NCBI RefSeq assembly: GCF_002556545.1
Contig: NZ_CP022685.1
Span: 248,001-312,000, forward strand
From: Streptomyces formicae
Lineage (GTDB): Bacteria; Actinomycetota; Actinomycetes; Streptomycetales; Streptomycetaceae
Length of the DNA stretch: 64,000 bases
Direction of reading: 5' to 3'
The notes beneath the pieces are model-generated. The model worked only from the letters and a program-made list of their open reading frames with translations, made no database searches and had not been told where the DNA came from. Shown in pieces: positions 9,642 through 18,671 of the stretch (position 1 is its first letter; every line of letters starts with the position of its first letter). The position numbers were made by a program, and so were the translations under genes.

Positions 9642-10499
9642 GTGGGTGACGAGCAGAGGCAGGTGCCGGACAGCACCGCGGTGCGGGTCGCGCTCTGGCG
9701 GGCGATGCACGTGCGGATCGACGCGCCTCCCCATGTGCTCGAGGACGAGGTCGGACTGCGCCTCGCGGCGCCCGAGGACGGCTGGCAGGAGCGGCCCGAC
9801 ATGGATCCGCGGGGCAGCAGCCGGTTCCGGGCCGCCATCGTGGGACGTGCCCGGTTCATCGAGGACCTGGTCGCCGAGGAGAGTGCGCGCGGCGTCGGCC
9901 AGTACGTCGTCCTGGGAGCGGGCCTCGACACGTTCGCGCAGCGCAGGCCCGACATCGCCGCCCGGTTACGGATGTTCGAGATCGACCGCGCCGACACCCA
10001 GGAGTGGAAGCGGCGGCGGCTGATCGAGCTCGGCCTCGGGATCCCCGACTGGCTGCGCCTGGTGCCGGTCGACTTCGAGGCGGGCGCGGACTGGTGGGAG
10101 CGGCTTGCGGCCGCCGGGTTCGATCCGGGGCGGCCGGCCCTCGTCGCCTGTACCGGCGTCAGCATGTACCTCACCAAGGACGCCAACGCGGCGACCCTGC
10201 GCCGGGTGGCCGGGCTCGCGCCCGGCTCGACGTTCGCCCTGTCGTTCCTGCTGACGCCCGCGTTCATCGCGCCGTCCGACCGCTCGGCGGTCGAGGCGTT
10301 CAGGCCCCTGACGCGGGCGGAGGGGACGCCGTTCCGCAGCGCCTACAGCCCGCCCGAGATGCTGGCCCTCGCCGAGGAGGCCGGATTCGCGCGGGCCAGG
10401 CACGTGCCGGGGACCGCCGTCGCCGAACGCTACTTCGCGGGCCGGACCGACGGTCTCTACCCGTCCACCGGAGAGGACCTGCTGGTGGCCACCACCTGA
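9642..10499 (+). CDS. Class I SAM-dependent methyltransferase (leucine carboxyl MT-like)
   Basis: About 285 residues; the GTG start is preceded by AGAGG. YVVLGAGLDTFAQRRP is the SAM-binding motif I, MFEIDRADTQEWKR the acidic loop contacting the ribose, and ALVACTGVSMYLT the post-motif strand typical of the leucine carboxyl methyltransferase/TIGR00027 group, which is expanded in mycobacteria and Streptomyces. The substrate is unknown. Codon 109 is TTA (bases 9966-9968), the rare leucine codon read by the bldA tRNA in Streptomyces; I noticed no other TTA in the called genes, so this protein may be made mainly late in development. Confidence 0.85.
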   Translation: MGDEQRQVPDSTAVRVALWRAMHVRIDAPPHVLEDEVGLRLAAPEDGWQERPDMDPRGSSRFRAAIVGRARFIEDLVAEESARGVGQYVVLGAGLDTFAQRRPDIAARLRMFEIDRADTQEWKRRRLIELGLGIPDWLRLVPVDFEAGADWWERLAAAGFDPGRPALVACTGVSMYLTKDANAATLRRVAGLAPGSTFALSFLLTPAFIAPSDRSAVEAFRPLTRAEGTPFRSAYSPPEMLALAEEAGFARARHVPGTAVAERYFAGRTDGLYPSTGEDLLVATT

Positions 10500-10552
10500 C
10501 ACCACGTGAAGCGTGCGGTGGCCACCGCGGGCCGGTCAGGGCCGGATGCGGA

Positions 10553-12724
10553 TCAGGAGCTCCTGAGGACGACCAGTCGCTGCGTCGCACGGGTCATCGC
10601 GACGTAGCGGTCGACCGCCCCTTCGATGCCCGCGCCGAACTCCTCCGGGTCGACGAGGACGACCAGGTCGAACTCGAGTCCCTTCGTCAGCTCCGGAGGC
10701 AGCGACCTGACCCGGGGCGTCGCAGGGAACGAGGGATCACCGATCACACAGGCGATGCCGTCGTCGTTCGCGGCGAGCCAGGTCTTCAGGACCGCGTCCC
10801 GTTCCGCGAGGGACCCGTGCACGACGGGGATGCCGCTGCCGCGGATCGAGGTCGGCACGTTGGCGTCGGGCAGCACGGCCCGGATGGCCGGTTCGGCCTC
10901 CGCCATGACCTCTTGCGGCGTGCGGTAGTTGATGCTCAGGGACGCCATCTCGACCCGGTCCAGCCCGATCCGCTCAAGACGTTCCTGCCAGGACTCGGTG
11001 AACCCGTGCCTGGCCTGCGCCCGGTCCCCGACGATCGTGAAGCTCCGGGAGGGGCAGCGCAGCAACAGCATCTGCCACTCGGCGTCGGTCAGTTCCTGTG
11101 CCTCGTCCACCACGATGTGCGCGAAGGGTCCCGCCAGCAGATCCGGGTCCGCGGGCGGCAGTTCGGACTCGTCGACCAGGCTGACCCGGGCGTCCTGCCC
11201 GCGCAGCATCCTCACCAGGCCCTCGCCGTCGTCCCCGTCGGCGCCCGAGTCGGACGCGGCGTCGATCAGGTTGTCGACGACCTGCGACATCCGCTCGCGC
11301 TGCGCGGCGAGGATCGCCGCCTGCCGCCGCTTGTGCCGGGCGGCCTCCGGGTCGCCGAGCCGCTGGCGCGCCGCGTCCAGGAGCGGCAGGTCGGACACCG
11401 TCCATGCCTGCGGAGCCTCCTTGCGCCCCAGCTTGCGCACCTCGTCCGCGTCGAGCCAAGGGGCGCACATTCGCAGATAGGCGGGGACCGTCCACAGGTC
11501 GGAGACCAGGTCGGCCGCTTCGAGCAGCGGCCAAGCGCGGTGCAGCGCCGTGACGAGCTCCTCGTCGTGCCGCAGCTGCCGCTCGAAGAGTTCGGCGGGC
11601 ACGTCGTCGCCGACCTTGGCCAGGAGGATCTCGACGAGTTCCTCCCAGACCTGCTCGCGTCCCTCGTTGTGCGGGGTGCCGGGGCCCGGTGCGTCGAACG
11701 CCTCGGCCCAGTCCGCGGCGCTCAGCCGGACGTCGGCCCAGTCGGTCGAGACCGTCATCGCCTCCGTCGGCGGCTCCTCGTAGAACCTGACGGCCTTCTC
11801 GATCGCGCGCACCATGCCCGCGTCCGACTTCAGCCGCGCCACCTCCGGGTCGGCCTCCTCCGCCGCCGTGGCCCCTTCGGCGACGAGGTCACGGACCGTG
11901 CAGGTCTGCACGCCCTCCTCACCGAGGCTGGGCAGGACGTCCTCGACGTACGACAGGTAGGGCTGGTGCGGTCCGACGAACAGCACGCCGCCCTTGCGGT
12001 GGCCCAGGCGCGGGTCGGAGTACAGCAGGTGGGCGGTCCTGTGCAGCGCGACGACGGTCTTGCCCGTGCCGGGGCCGCCGTCGACGACGAGCGCGCCGCG
12101 CGATCCGGCGCGGATGATGGCGTCCTGGTCGGCCTGGATGGTGCCGAGCACGTCCCGCATCCGGTCGGAGCGGTTGCCGCCGAGGCTCGCGATGAACGCG
12201 GACTGGTCGTCGAGCGCGGCATGCCCTTCGAGGCCGTCGGCGGTGAACACCTCGTCCCAGTAGTCGCCGATCCTGCCGCGCGTCCAGCGGTACCTGCGGC
12301 GGCTCACGAGCCCCATGGGGTGGGCGTGGGTCGCGGCGAAGAACGGCTCGGCCGCGGGCGAGCGCCAGTCGATCAGGAGGCGGCGCCCTGAGCTGTCGGT
12401 GAGGCCGAGCCGTCCGATGTACACGGGCTCGGGGTCGTCAGCGGCGACGAAGTGGCCGAGGCAGAGGTCGAGCCCGAAGCGGCGCAGGGCGCGCAGCCTG
12501 CCGGTCAGCCGGTGGATCTCGGTGTCCCGGTCCATCGCCGCCCTGCCGGTGCCGCCGGGCGCCTTGCGCACGGTCTCCAGGGCGTCGGACACTTCGGCGA
12601 TCGTGCGCTCCAGGCTCTCCGCGACGGCGGCGAAGTGCCGCTCGTCGGCGTCGATGAGCCGCGGGTCGGCCTTGGGCGCGAGGTGGTCGGGAAGGTCGAA
12701 GGCGCTGGTGCTCAGGGGGGTCAT
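10553..12724 (-). CDS. helR: RNA polymerase recycling ATPase HelR (HelD-like, rifamycin resistance)
   Basis: A 723-residue UvrD/Rep-like superfamily 1 ATPase of the HelD/HelR group. The Walker A is VVDGGPGTGKTVVALH, Walker B HIVVDEAQELTD, and VAMTRATQRLVVL is helicase motif VI. The N-terminal helical arm region (residues 1-110), with LTGRLRALRRFGLDLCLGHFV, is the part that inserts into RNA polymerase channels in HelD proteins. In Streptomyces, HelR dissociates stalled or drug-bound RNA polymerase and confers rifamycin tolerance. An RAE-like element lies about 140 bases upstream of the start, which strongly supports the HelR rather than generic HelD assignment. GGAG lies about 9 bases before the ATG. 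Confidence 0.88.
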   Translation of the reverse strand: MTPLSTSAFDLPDHLAPKADPRLIDADERHFAAVAESLERTIAEVSDALETVRKAPGGTGRAAMDRDTEIHRLTGRLRALRRFGLDLCLGHFVAADDPEPVYIGRLGLTDSSGRRLLIDWRSPAAEPFFAATHAHPMGLVSRRRYRWTRGRIGDYWDEVFTADGLEGHAALDDQSAFIASLGGNRSDRMRDVLGTIQADQDAIIRAGSRGALVVDGGPGTGKTVVALHRTAHLLYSDPRLGHRKGGVLFVGPHQPYLSYVEDVLPSLGEEGVQTCTVRDLVAEGATAAEEADPEVARLKSDAGMVRAIEKAVRFYEEPPTEAMTVSTDWADVRLSAADWAEAFDAPGPGTPHNEGREQVWEELVEILLAKVGDDVPAELFERQLRHDEELVTALHRAWPLLEAADLVSDLWTVPAYLRMCAPWLDADEVRKLGRKEAPQAWTVSDLPLLDAARQRLGDPEAARHKRRQAAILAAQRERMSQVVDNLIDAASDSGADGDDGEGLVRMLRGQDARVSLVDESELPPADPDLLAGPFAHIVVDEAQELTDAEWQMLLLRCPSRSFTIVGDRAQARHGFTESWQERLERIGLDRVEMASLSINYRTPQEVMAEAEPAIRAVLPDANVPTSIRGSGIPVVHGSLAERDAVLKTWLAANDDGIACVIGDPSFPATPRVRSLPPELTKGLEFDLVVLVDPEEFGAGIEGAVDRYVAMTRATQRLVVLRSS

Positions 12725-12863
12725 GGAATCAGCTCCGATCCGAGGTCGTACCCGCGAAGTCCGGCGTCACGCACGCCCCGAAGACCGACAAAAGCTCATG
12801 CACTGAGTGAATCTCCCATTTCCGCGAGTTCTGGCCTCGGCGAGAGATTCTGCGGCACCACGG

Positions 12864-12882
12864 GGGCCTTGCCGCAAGCCCC
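12864..12882 (-). promoter_or_regulatory. Rifamycin-associated element (RAE) upstream of helR
   Basis: On the minus strand this reads GGGGCTTGCGGCAAGGCCC, a 19-base near-palindrome that matches my recollection of the RAE found before rifamycin-inactivating and helR genes in actinomycetes. The palindrome extends slightly as G- and C-runs on both sides (12862-12884). It lies in the 278-bp gap between helR (starts at 12724) and the next leftward gene (ends at 13003), so helR is its only sensible target. Just upstream on the same strand is TATAGC, a possible -10. Confidence 0.85.
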
Positions 12883-13002
12883 CCTGTGCGCTATAAGTTG
12901 AGAGTGGAAAGGAGTGGGTACTCCTCTTTTCCCTTGATCATCACCCTCTTCGCGCCGTTGCGCGCTTCTCCTGACCCGTCGCTTGACGCGTCGCTGTGGG
13001 AC

Positions 13003-15183
13003 TCAGCTGTCCTCAGCGGGCATCTCCTGGGCGTCGTCACCGAGGGCCAGTGCGAGGCCCGTGCCGGTGTCGCTCTCGCCTCGGCGCAGGGCCCGCGCGT
13101 ACGCCTGCGATCCGATGCCCGCGCGGGCCAGCTGTTCCGTCCTGGCGCGCAGCGGCGCCAACTCCGGTGTGCCGCGCTGGGGATGGCCGACATTGCGCCA
13201 GTACGCGTGTCCCGTACCGGAGAGCAGTGCCGCCTGCTCGGCCCGGCCCTGCGCCGCCGATGCCGCGGCGAGCAGGTCGAGGCCCAGGGCGATGCCGAAG
13301 CTGTCGCCGATGCGCTGCTTGCCCAGGAGCATGGCACGGGCGTGCTCGGCCGCCTCGTGCGGCCGGTCCTGGAAGAGCGCGATCAGGGCCAGCTGGTAGT
13401 CCAGGTAGGACCGGGTCCAGTGCTCGTCGATCCGCTCGCAGACGGCCCGCAGCTCGCGCGCCGACTCCATCGCCTCGTCGAGGGCGCCGAGCGCGGTGAG
13501 GGCGAAGACGACGACCAGGCGGCAGCGCAGCCGCGATGCCGAGGCGAAGTCCTCGCCGGGCACCTCCTCCAGGGCGCGCAGCGCCAGCGCACGGGCGACC
13601 AGGGGGCGGCCGGTGAGCAGGTACGTGATGCCCCGCAGGTATCCGGCCGCGAGCACGCCCTGTCCGTCGCCGTCCCGCGCGGCCTCGCGCGCGCAGATCT
13701 CACCGAGCCGTTCCGCGGTATCGTGCTGGCCCTGCAACAGCGCGGCGACGCCGAGGGCCAGTTGGGCGCGGGTGTGGACGGGGCCCGGCTCGTGGTGGAG
13801 GGCGAGGCCGCGCTCCAAGTAGGTGCGCGCCTCGTGGAGATGGCCGCAGCAGCTCCAGAAGAAGGCCACGCGGCTGACCAGTTCGAGGCCGTCGGCGGGG
13901 GCGCGGTCGAGCAGGTGGTGCAGGGCCGCGCACAGGTCGGCGTGGGCCTCGCCGACGCGCCGGTACCAGTGCGTCTGCCGGGGGCCCAGCCACTCGGCGT
14001 CGGCGCGCCGCGCGAGGTTGAGGAAGCACTCCGCGTGGCGGTCGGCGAGGAGCTCCTCCTCGCCCAGCTCCGCCAGCCACATGCGGCCGTACTCCTTGAG
14101 CGTGTCGAGCATGTGGTAGCGCGGCCCGTCCCGCCCGACCACCGACTGCCGCACCAGGCCGGTGAGCGCCCACGCCACCCCTCTGCGCGTCAAGGGCCCG
14201 CCCGCGCCGACCGCTTGGGCGATGCCGAGGTCGAACGGGCCCCGCAGCACGGAGAGCCGCGCCCACAGCAGCCGCTCCCCCGGGGTGCACAGCTCGTGGC
14301 TCCAGCCGATCGTCGTACGCAGGCTCTGGTGCCGGGGCGGCCGCACCCGCGGCGCGCCGGTGAGCTCGGCGAGCCGGGAGCCGAGCCCCTCGGCGAGACT
14401 GCGCACGCTGCGGTGGCGCAGTTGCCCGCCCGCCAGCTCCAGGGCGAGCGGAATGCCTTCGAGACGCTCGCACACCTCGGCGGCGTCGGCCGCCCAGTCC
14501 GGGGATTCCAGGGTCTGGCGGGGGACGAAGCGGGCGGCACGGTCGGTGAACAGGCGCAGTGCGTCGGAGTGTGCGGCCGTACGACCTGCGGGCGCGGGCT
14601 CCACGGCCGCCGCTCCGTTGCTCGTCGGCCCGCCTCCGGTCGGCCCGTCCCCCATCGGTCCCCCGCCCGTGCCTCCGTCGCCCGGCTGCCGGTCCGTCGC
14701 CGGTCCGACCGGCAGGGGCTCCACGTCGAGGACGCACTCGACGGAGAGCAGGAGCGGTTGCCTGCTGGTCGCGAGGACGGTCAGGCCGGGGGCGGCGGAG
14801 AGTAGCTCGCCGATCAACCGGCGGCACTGGTCGGTCAGATGCTCGCAGGAGTCGAGGACGAGCAGCAGGTGCCTGTCGCGCAGCCAGGACCGCAGCGCGT
14901 CCACCGGCATCCGGGGGGTGTGGTCGGCGAGGCCCACGGCGTCGCACACCGTCGCGGTCAGCAGGTGGTCGTCCATGAGCGGGGACAGGTCGGCCCAGCA
15001 CACCCCGTCGCGGTACCCGGTCCCTGCCCGGACGGCGCCCCGTACGGCGAGGCGGGTCTTGCCGACGCCGCCCATGCCGGTCAGGGTCACCAGGCGGTGC
15101 GCCGCCAGCGATGCGCCGAGCCGTCGCAGATCCGCCTCGCGCCCCACGAAACTGGTCTTCTCCTCAGGAACCTTTCCTTCCAT
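13003..15183 (-). CDS. AfsR/LuxR-like NTPase with TPR-type repeats, no visible DNA-binding domain
   Basis: A 726-residue STAND-type ATPase. It opens with TSFVGREADLRRLGASL and LVTLTGMGGVGKTRLAV (Walker A) and has HLLLVLDSCEHL (Walker B), the layout of the NB-ARC-like domain in Streptomyces SARP and LuxR regulators. From about residue 450 it is helical and TPR-like (HLHEARTYLERGLALH, RAREL-type repeats). Unlike most relatives there is no N-terminal SARP domain and no C-terminal LuxR HTH; it ends in a short acidic tail. It may be a signalling ATPase or a regulator that has lost its output domain. It is read toward helR but separated by 278 bp. Confidence 0.75.
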   Translation of the reverse strand: MEGKVPEEKTSFVGREADLRRLGASLAAHRLVTLTGMGGVGKTRLAVRGAVRAGTGYRDGVCWADLSPLMDDHLLTATVCDAVGLADHTPRMPVDALRSWLRDRHLLLVLDSCEHLTDQCRRLIGELLSAAPGLTVLATSRQPLLLSVECVLDVEPLPVGPATDRQPGDGGTGGGPMGDGPTGGGPTSNGAAAVEPAPAGRTAAHSDALRLFTDRAARFVPRQTLESPDWAADAAEVCERLEGIPLALELAGGQLRHRSVRSLAEGLGSRLAELTGAPRVRPPRHQSLRTTIGWSHELCTPGERLLWARLSVLRGPFDLGIAQAVGAGGPLTRRGVAWALTGLVRQSVVGRDGPRYHMLDTLKEYGRMWLAELGEEELLADRHAECFLNLARRADAEWLGPRQTHWYRRVGEAHADLCAALHHLLDRAPADGLELVSRVAFFWSCCGHLHEARTYLERGLALHHEPGPVHTRAQLALGVAALLQGQHDTAERLGEICAREAARDGDGQGVLAAGYLRGITYLLTGRPLVARALALRALEEVPGEDFASASRLRCRLVVVFALTALGALDEAMESARELRAVCERIDEHWTRSYLDYQLALIALFQDRPHEAAEHARAMLLGKQRIGDSFGIALGLDLLAAASAAQGRAEQAALLSGTGHAYWRNVGHPQRGTPELAPLRARTEQLARAGIGSQAYARALRRGESDTGTGLALALGDDAQEMPAEDS

Positions 15184-15331
15184 GAGCAGCAGTCTGGTGC
15201 ACCGGCGGGGGCGTCCGAGCGACCGCGGGGAAAGCCGCCCGGTATACGGGAGGCTCTCTAACGGGCAGCGGGCGGCGTCAAGTTGACGTCGGGAGCGGCA
15301 GCGGCGCCGCCCCCGACGGTGACGGCGTGGA

Positions 15332-18300
15332 TCAGCAGCACCCGTCCTTGCGCATCAGCTCTCCGACCGCCAGCCAGTCGTCCCGCTCGGCCGCGTCGCC
15401 GCCGGGGGCCGCGGCGCGGCGTTCGCCCGTGCGCCGGGATGACGGCTCGAACTCGGCCACCAGGTCCTTCGTGGTGTACGGCGTTCCGCCGCGCAGCACC
15501 GCGACCGTCCGCACCATGGTGCGGAAGTCCGTGAACGGGTCGCCGTCGACCACGGTGAGGTCGGCGAGCTTGCCGGGTTCCACGGTCCCGAGGTCCCGTT
15601 CGACGCCGAACAGCCTGGCCGGGAGCACGGTCGCGGTGCGCAGCGTCTGCGCCGGGCTCAGGCCGCCGCGGTGCAGGGCGCGCAGCGCCAGGTGCAGCGA
15701 GAGGCCGACCGCGACGATGGGCTGGTCGGTGCCGAGCGCCACGAGGCCGCCCGCCGCCAGGACCCTGCGGTAGATGTCGGTCTCCGTGCGCAGCGTGTCC
15801 AGTTGGGCCTGGGTGGGCGGCGCCTGCGCCGTCTTCTTCACCAGCTCGGCGTCCCACGGCGCCATGACGGCGGTGACCCTCGGGTCGTCGGCGAGGCCCG
15901 GGTCCGCGCCGATCAGCGGCGCCGAGGTGAACGGCGTGGCGATCAGCGAGAAGCGGGCGCCCGGCGCGCTGTAGATCTCCACGACGTCGTCGTAGGCCCG
16001 GCCGGAAGCGGTGATCGCGTGGCCGAACTCGGCGCGCTGGGTAGCCTGCAGATGGCTCGTCAGGTCCTGGCCCAGTTGGATGCCCGGCGAGAGCAGATGG
16101 CCGCCGGTGCGCACCCCGAGCCGTTCGTGGGCGAACCTGGCGGCCTCCGCCATGATCCAGCCCGGTGCGCGGACGTAGGTCTTGACGAAGTCCCAGTCGA
16201 GGGCGGCGGCCCGGTCGAGGGAGCGGCGCAGACCCGCGCGGGTGGTGTGCGCCCGGCCCATGCTGTACGCGACCCGGGCGCCGTCGAGGAGTTCGCCGGT
16301 GGTCAGCAGCCGTGGTCCGGCGAGCTGGCCGGCGGCCACCGCCTCGCGGATGCGCGCCTGTTCGTGGGCGAAGCCGCCGAGGGAGACCGCCGTGGTGATG
16401 CCGTAGGTTAGCTGGCCCACGGTCTGGCGCCCGCCGTAGGTGCTCTGCCAGGGGTGGGTGTGGGTGTCCCAGAGCCCGGGGACGACGGTGCGGTCCGAGG
16501 CGTCGACGCTGTGCTTCGCGGCCGAGTGGCGGGCGGCGCTGTGGGGTTCGACGGCGCTGACGCGTCCGGCGTGGACCACGATGTCGACGTCGTCGCGCAC
16601 GGTCTCCCCCGTGCCGTCCCAGAGCCGTCCCGCGTGCACGACCGTGTCGGCGGGTGTGGGCCTGCGCGCGTCCAGGGGGACGCGGACGGTGCGCGCGGCG
16701 CCGCCGTCGACGCCGATCAGGCGCAGCCGGGTGCCGGAGAGGTAGAGGAGCGTCCGGGAGTCACCCGACCAGGAGGGGTGGTCGGCGGCTTCGCGGGTGA
16801 GCGTGCGCAGGGGGCCGCGCGGGGTGCCGTCGGGCGTGACGGGCAGCAGGCAGAGCGCGGACTCGACGATCACGGCGAGCCATCGGCCGTCGGGCGACCA
16901 GAGGGGCCCTGAGGCGTACCGGTCGGAGATCGAGGTGTGGGGTGCGACGGCGTGCAGCCGGTCGGCGCCGGTGGTGGCGTCGACGACGCGGATGAGGTTG
17001 TAGCCCTCGCGGAAGCGGAGGTTGAGCCGGTTGCGGTCGCAGAGCACGAGGTGGCGGCCGTCGGGCGACCAGCTGGGCCTGCCGGGCAGACCGCCGCCGC
17101 CGAGCGGGGTGACGAGGACGCGTTCGGTGCCCGCCGCCAGGTCGCGCACGATCAGCTTGCCGGTGAGGTCGAGGCAGGCGAGCCGCTTGCCGTCGGGCGA
17201 GAGGGCGGGGTGCACGCGGCCGCCCGTCGCGAGCGCGCTCTCCTCGCCGGTGGCCAGGTCGTGACGGCGTACGCCGAGCAGTCCGTCGCGATCGTCGGCG
17301 TAGACGAGGGACTTGCCGTCGGGGGCCCACGCCGGGCCGAGGAGGTAGTGGGTGGCGGCCGCCTTGTGTAGCCGTCGGGGCGGTCGGCCGCCCGATGTGT
17401 CGGCCAGCCAGAGCGAGTTGAGGGCGGCGAAGGCGATCTGCCGTCCGTCGGGCGAGAGCGCGGGCAGGTGGATGCCGCGCACGGGCCGCGCACGGCCCTG
17501 GCCGAGGTCGTACTCCTTGACGCGGTAGCGGGGCCGGTCCACGGGGAGCGTGGCGTCGAAGGGGATGGTCTCCGTGGTCGTGGGTCTGTCCGGCCGTACG
17601 AGGGTGAAGCGCCCGTCCACGGTGAGGAGCAGGCGCCCGTCCGGTGCCCAGCGCGGAGGCACGGGCGCCACGTCCCCGTCGACGGCGACGGGCTCGCCGT
17701 CGACGACCAGGGTGCAGGAGCCGTTCGGCGACGCGGTGGTGCGCAGGTAGGCGAGGCGCCCGCCGCCCGTCTTTCCTTCCCCCTCGCCCCCGGAGAGGGC
17801 GGGGGTCATCACCTGCGCGGCGACGGTCTCGGTGTGGACGACGGTGACGGGGCCCGTGCCCGTGGCATCGACCGCGGCGACGGTCCGGGAGTCCAGGCTC
17901 GTGCCCTGGGGCGTGGTGACGGGCGTCCCCCGGACGAACAGGATCCGCTTCCCGTCGGGCGACCAGGTGGGGTCGAAGTCCTCCCAGGCCCCGTCCTGAA
18001 ACGGCCCGTCCTGTCCGGGAAGGCCGGTGACGCGCGTCAGCCGACCGCTGTCGAGGTCCAGGACGTGGATGCGGTACGGGCTGCCCTTGACGGGGTCGCC
18101 GCCCCGTTCGGAGGCGAAGGCGATGCGGGTGCCGTCGGGCGACCAGGCGGGCCCCCGGTCGTCCCAGGGCCCTTCGGTACGCTGCCGCAGCCGCGTGCCG
18201 TCCGGGCGTACGGTCCAGATGTGGAAGCCCCCGCCCTGGTAGGCGCAGAACGCCACGAGTTCGCCGTCCGGGGCGTGCACGGGCCGGTTCGGTTCGAGCC

Positions 18301-18574
18301 CCGCGGGGGTGAGGGGCACGGCCTCTCCGCCGGTGCGCGGCAGCGACCAGAGCGTGGCCTGGGCCTCCGCGACGAGCCGGTCACCGGCGGGCGCGAGCGT
18401 CGCGGCCGCGTTGGTGCCCCGGCTGAAGGAGAGGGCGATCTCGGTGTCCGGCCTGGCGAGGGCCGGTGTGGCGCCCAGTGCGGTGATCGCTCCCGCGGCG
18501 CCGGTGGCGCCCGCGGCGAGGAGCAGTTGACGACGGGACAGAGGCAACGCGGCGTTGTTCCGCTCACAGTCCAT
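15332..18574 (-). CDS. Tat-exported TolB-type propeller fused to amidohydrolase
   Basis: About 1080 residues. The start MDCERNN places SRRQLLLAAG, a twin-arginine signal, near residue 14. Residues about 50-640 carry repeated WD40/TolB-like blades (WSPDGTRIAFASERGG, WAPDGRLLLTVDG, LSPDGRQIAFAA, WSPDGRHLVLCDR, WSPDGRWLAVIV). From about 680 onward is a metal-dependent amidohydrolase: VVPGLWDTHTHPW (HxH metal ligands), TGGHLLSPG, and the final ALGTDQPIV Asp and DLTVVDGDPF strand. The family cleaves imidodipeptide- or prolidase-like and other amide substrates; the propeller may gate access. It stands alone and an exported role is likely. Confidence 0.85.
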   Translation of the reverse strand: MDCERNNAALPLSRRQLLLAAGATGAAGAITALGATPALARPDTEIALSFSRGTNAAATLAPAGDRLVAEAQATLWSLPRTGGEAVPLTPAGLEPNRPVHAPDGELVAFCAYQGGGFHIWTVRPDGTRLRQRTEGPWDDRGPAWSPDGTRIAFASERGGDPVKGSPYRIHVLDLDSGRLTRVTGLPGQDGPFQDGAWEDFDPTWSPDGKRILFVRGTPVTTPQGTSLDSRTVAAVDATGTGPVTVVHTETVAAQVMTPALSGGEGEGKTGGGRLAYLRTTASPNGSCTLVVDGEPVAVDGDVAPVPPRWAPDGRLLLTVDGRFTLVRPDRPTTTETIPFDATLPVDRPRYRVKEYDLGQGRARPVRGIHLPALSPDGRQIAFAALNSLWLADTSGGRPPRRLHKAAATHYLLGPAWAPDGKSLVYADDRDGLLGVRRHDLATGEESALATGGRVHPALSPDGKRLACLDLTGKLIVRDLAAGTERVLVTPLGGGGLPGRPSWSPDGRHLVLCDRNRLNLRFREGYNLIRVVDATTGADRLHAVAPHTSISDRYASGPLWSPDGRWLAVIVESALCLLPVTPDGTPRGPLRTLTREAADHPSWSGDSRTLLYLSGTRLRLIGVDGGAARTVRVPLDARRPTPADTVVHAGRLWDGTGETVRDDVDIVVHAGRVSAVEPHSAARHSAAKHSVDASDRTVVPGLWDTHTHPWQSTYGGRQTVGQLTYGITTAVSLGGFAHEQARIREAVAAGQLAGPRLLTTGELLDGARVAYSMGRAHTTRAGLRRSLDRAAALDWDFVKTYVRAPGWIMAEAARFAHERLGVRTGGHLLSPGIQLGQDLTSHLQATQRAEFGHAITASGRAYDDVVEIYSAPGARFSLIATPFTSAPLIGADPGLADDPRVTAVMAPWDAELVKKTAQAPPTQAQLDTLRTETDIYRRVLAAGGLVALGTDQPIVAVGLSLHLALRALHRGGLSPAQTLRTATVLPARLFGVERDLGTVEPGKLADLTVVDGDPFTDFRTMVRTVAVLRGGTPYTTKDLVAEFEPSSRRTGERRAAAPGGDAAERDDWLAVGELMRKDGCC

Positions 18575-18671
18575 GACAGAGCACACTCGCGCATCGCCCG
18601 CGCCACGGGCAACACCCCGGGGGCGACGGCGCGCCACCCGGCGACCGGGACGGCCTCGTCGCGGCCCCGCG

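Noticed and set aside
10515..10528. Palindrome GCGGTGGCCACCGC as a terminator between the methyltransferase and helR ends
   Set aside because: It has no loop and would fold to only five pairs; too weak to call.
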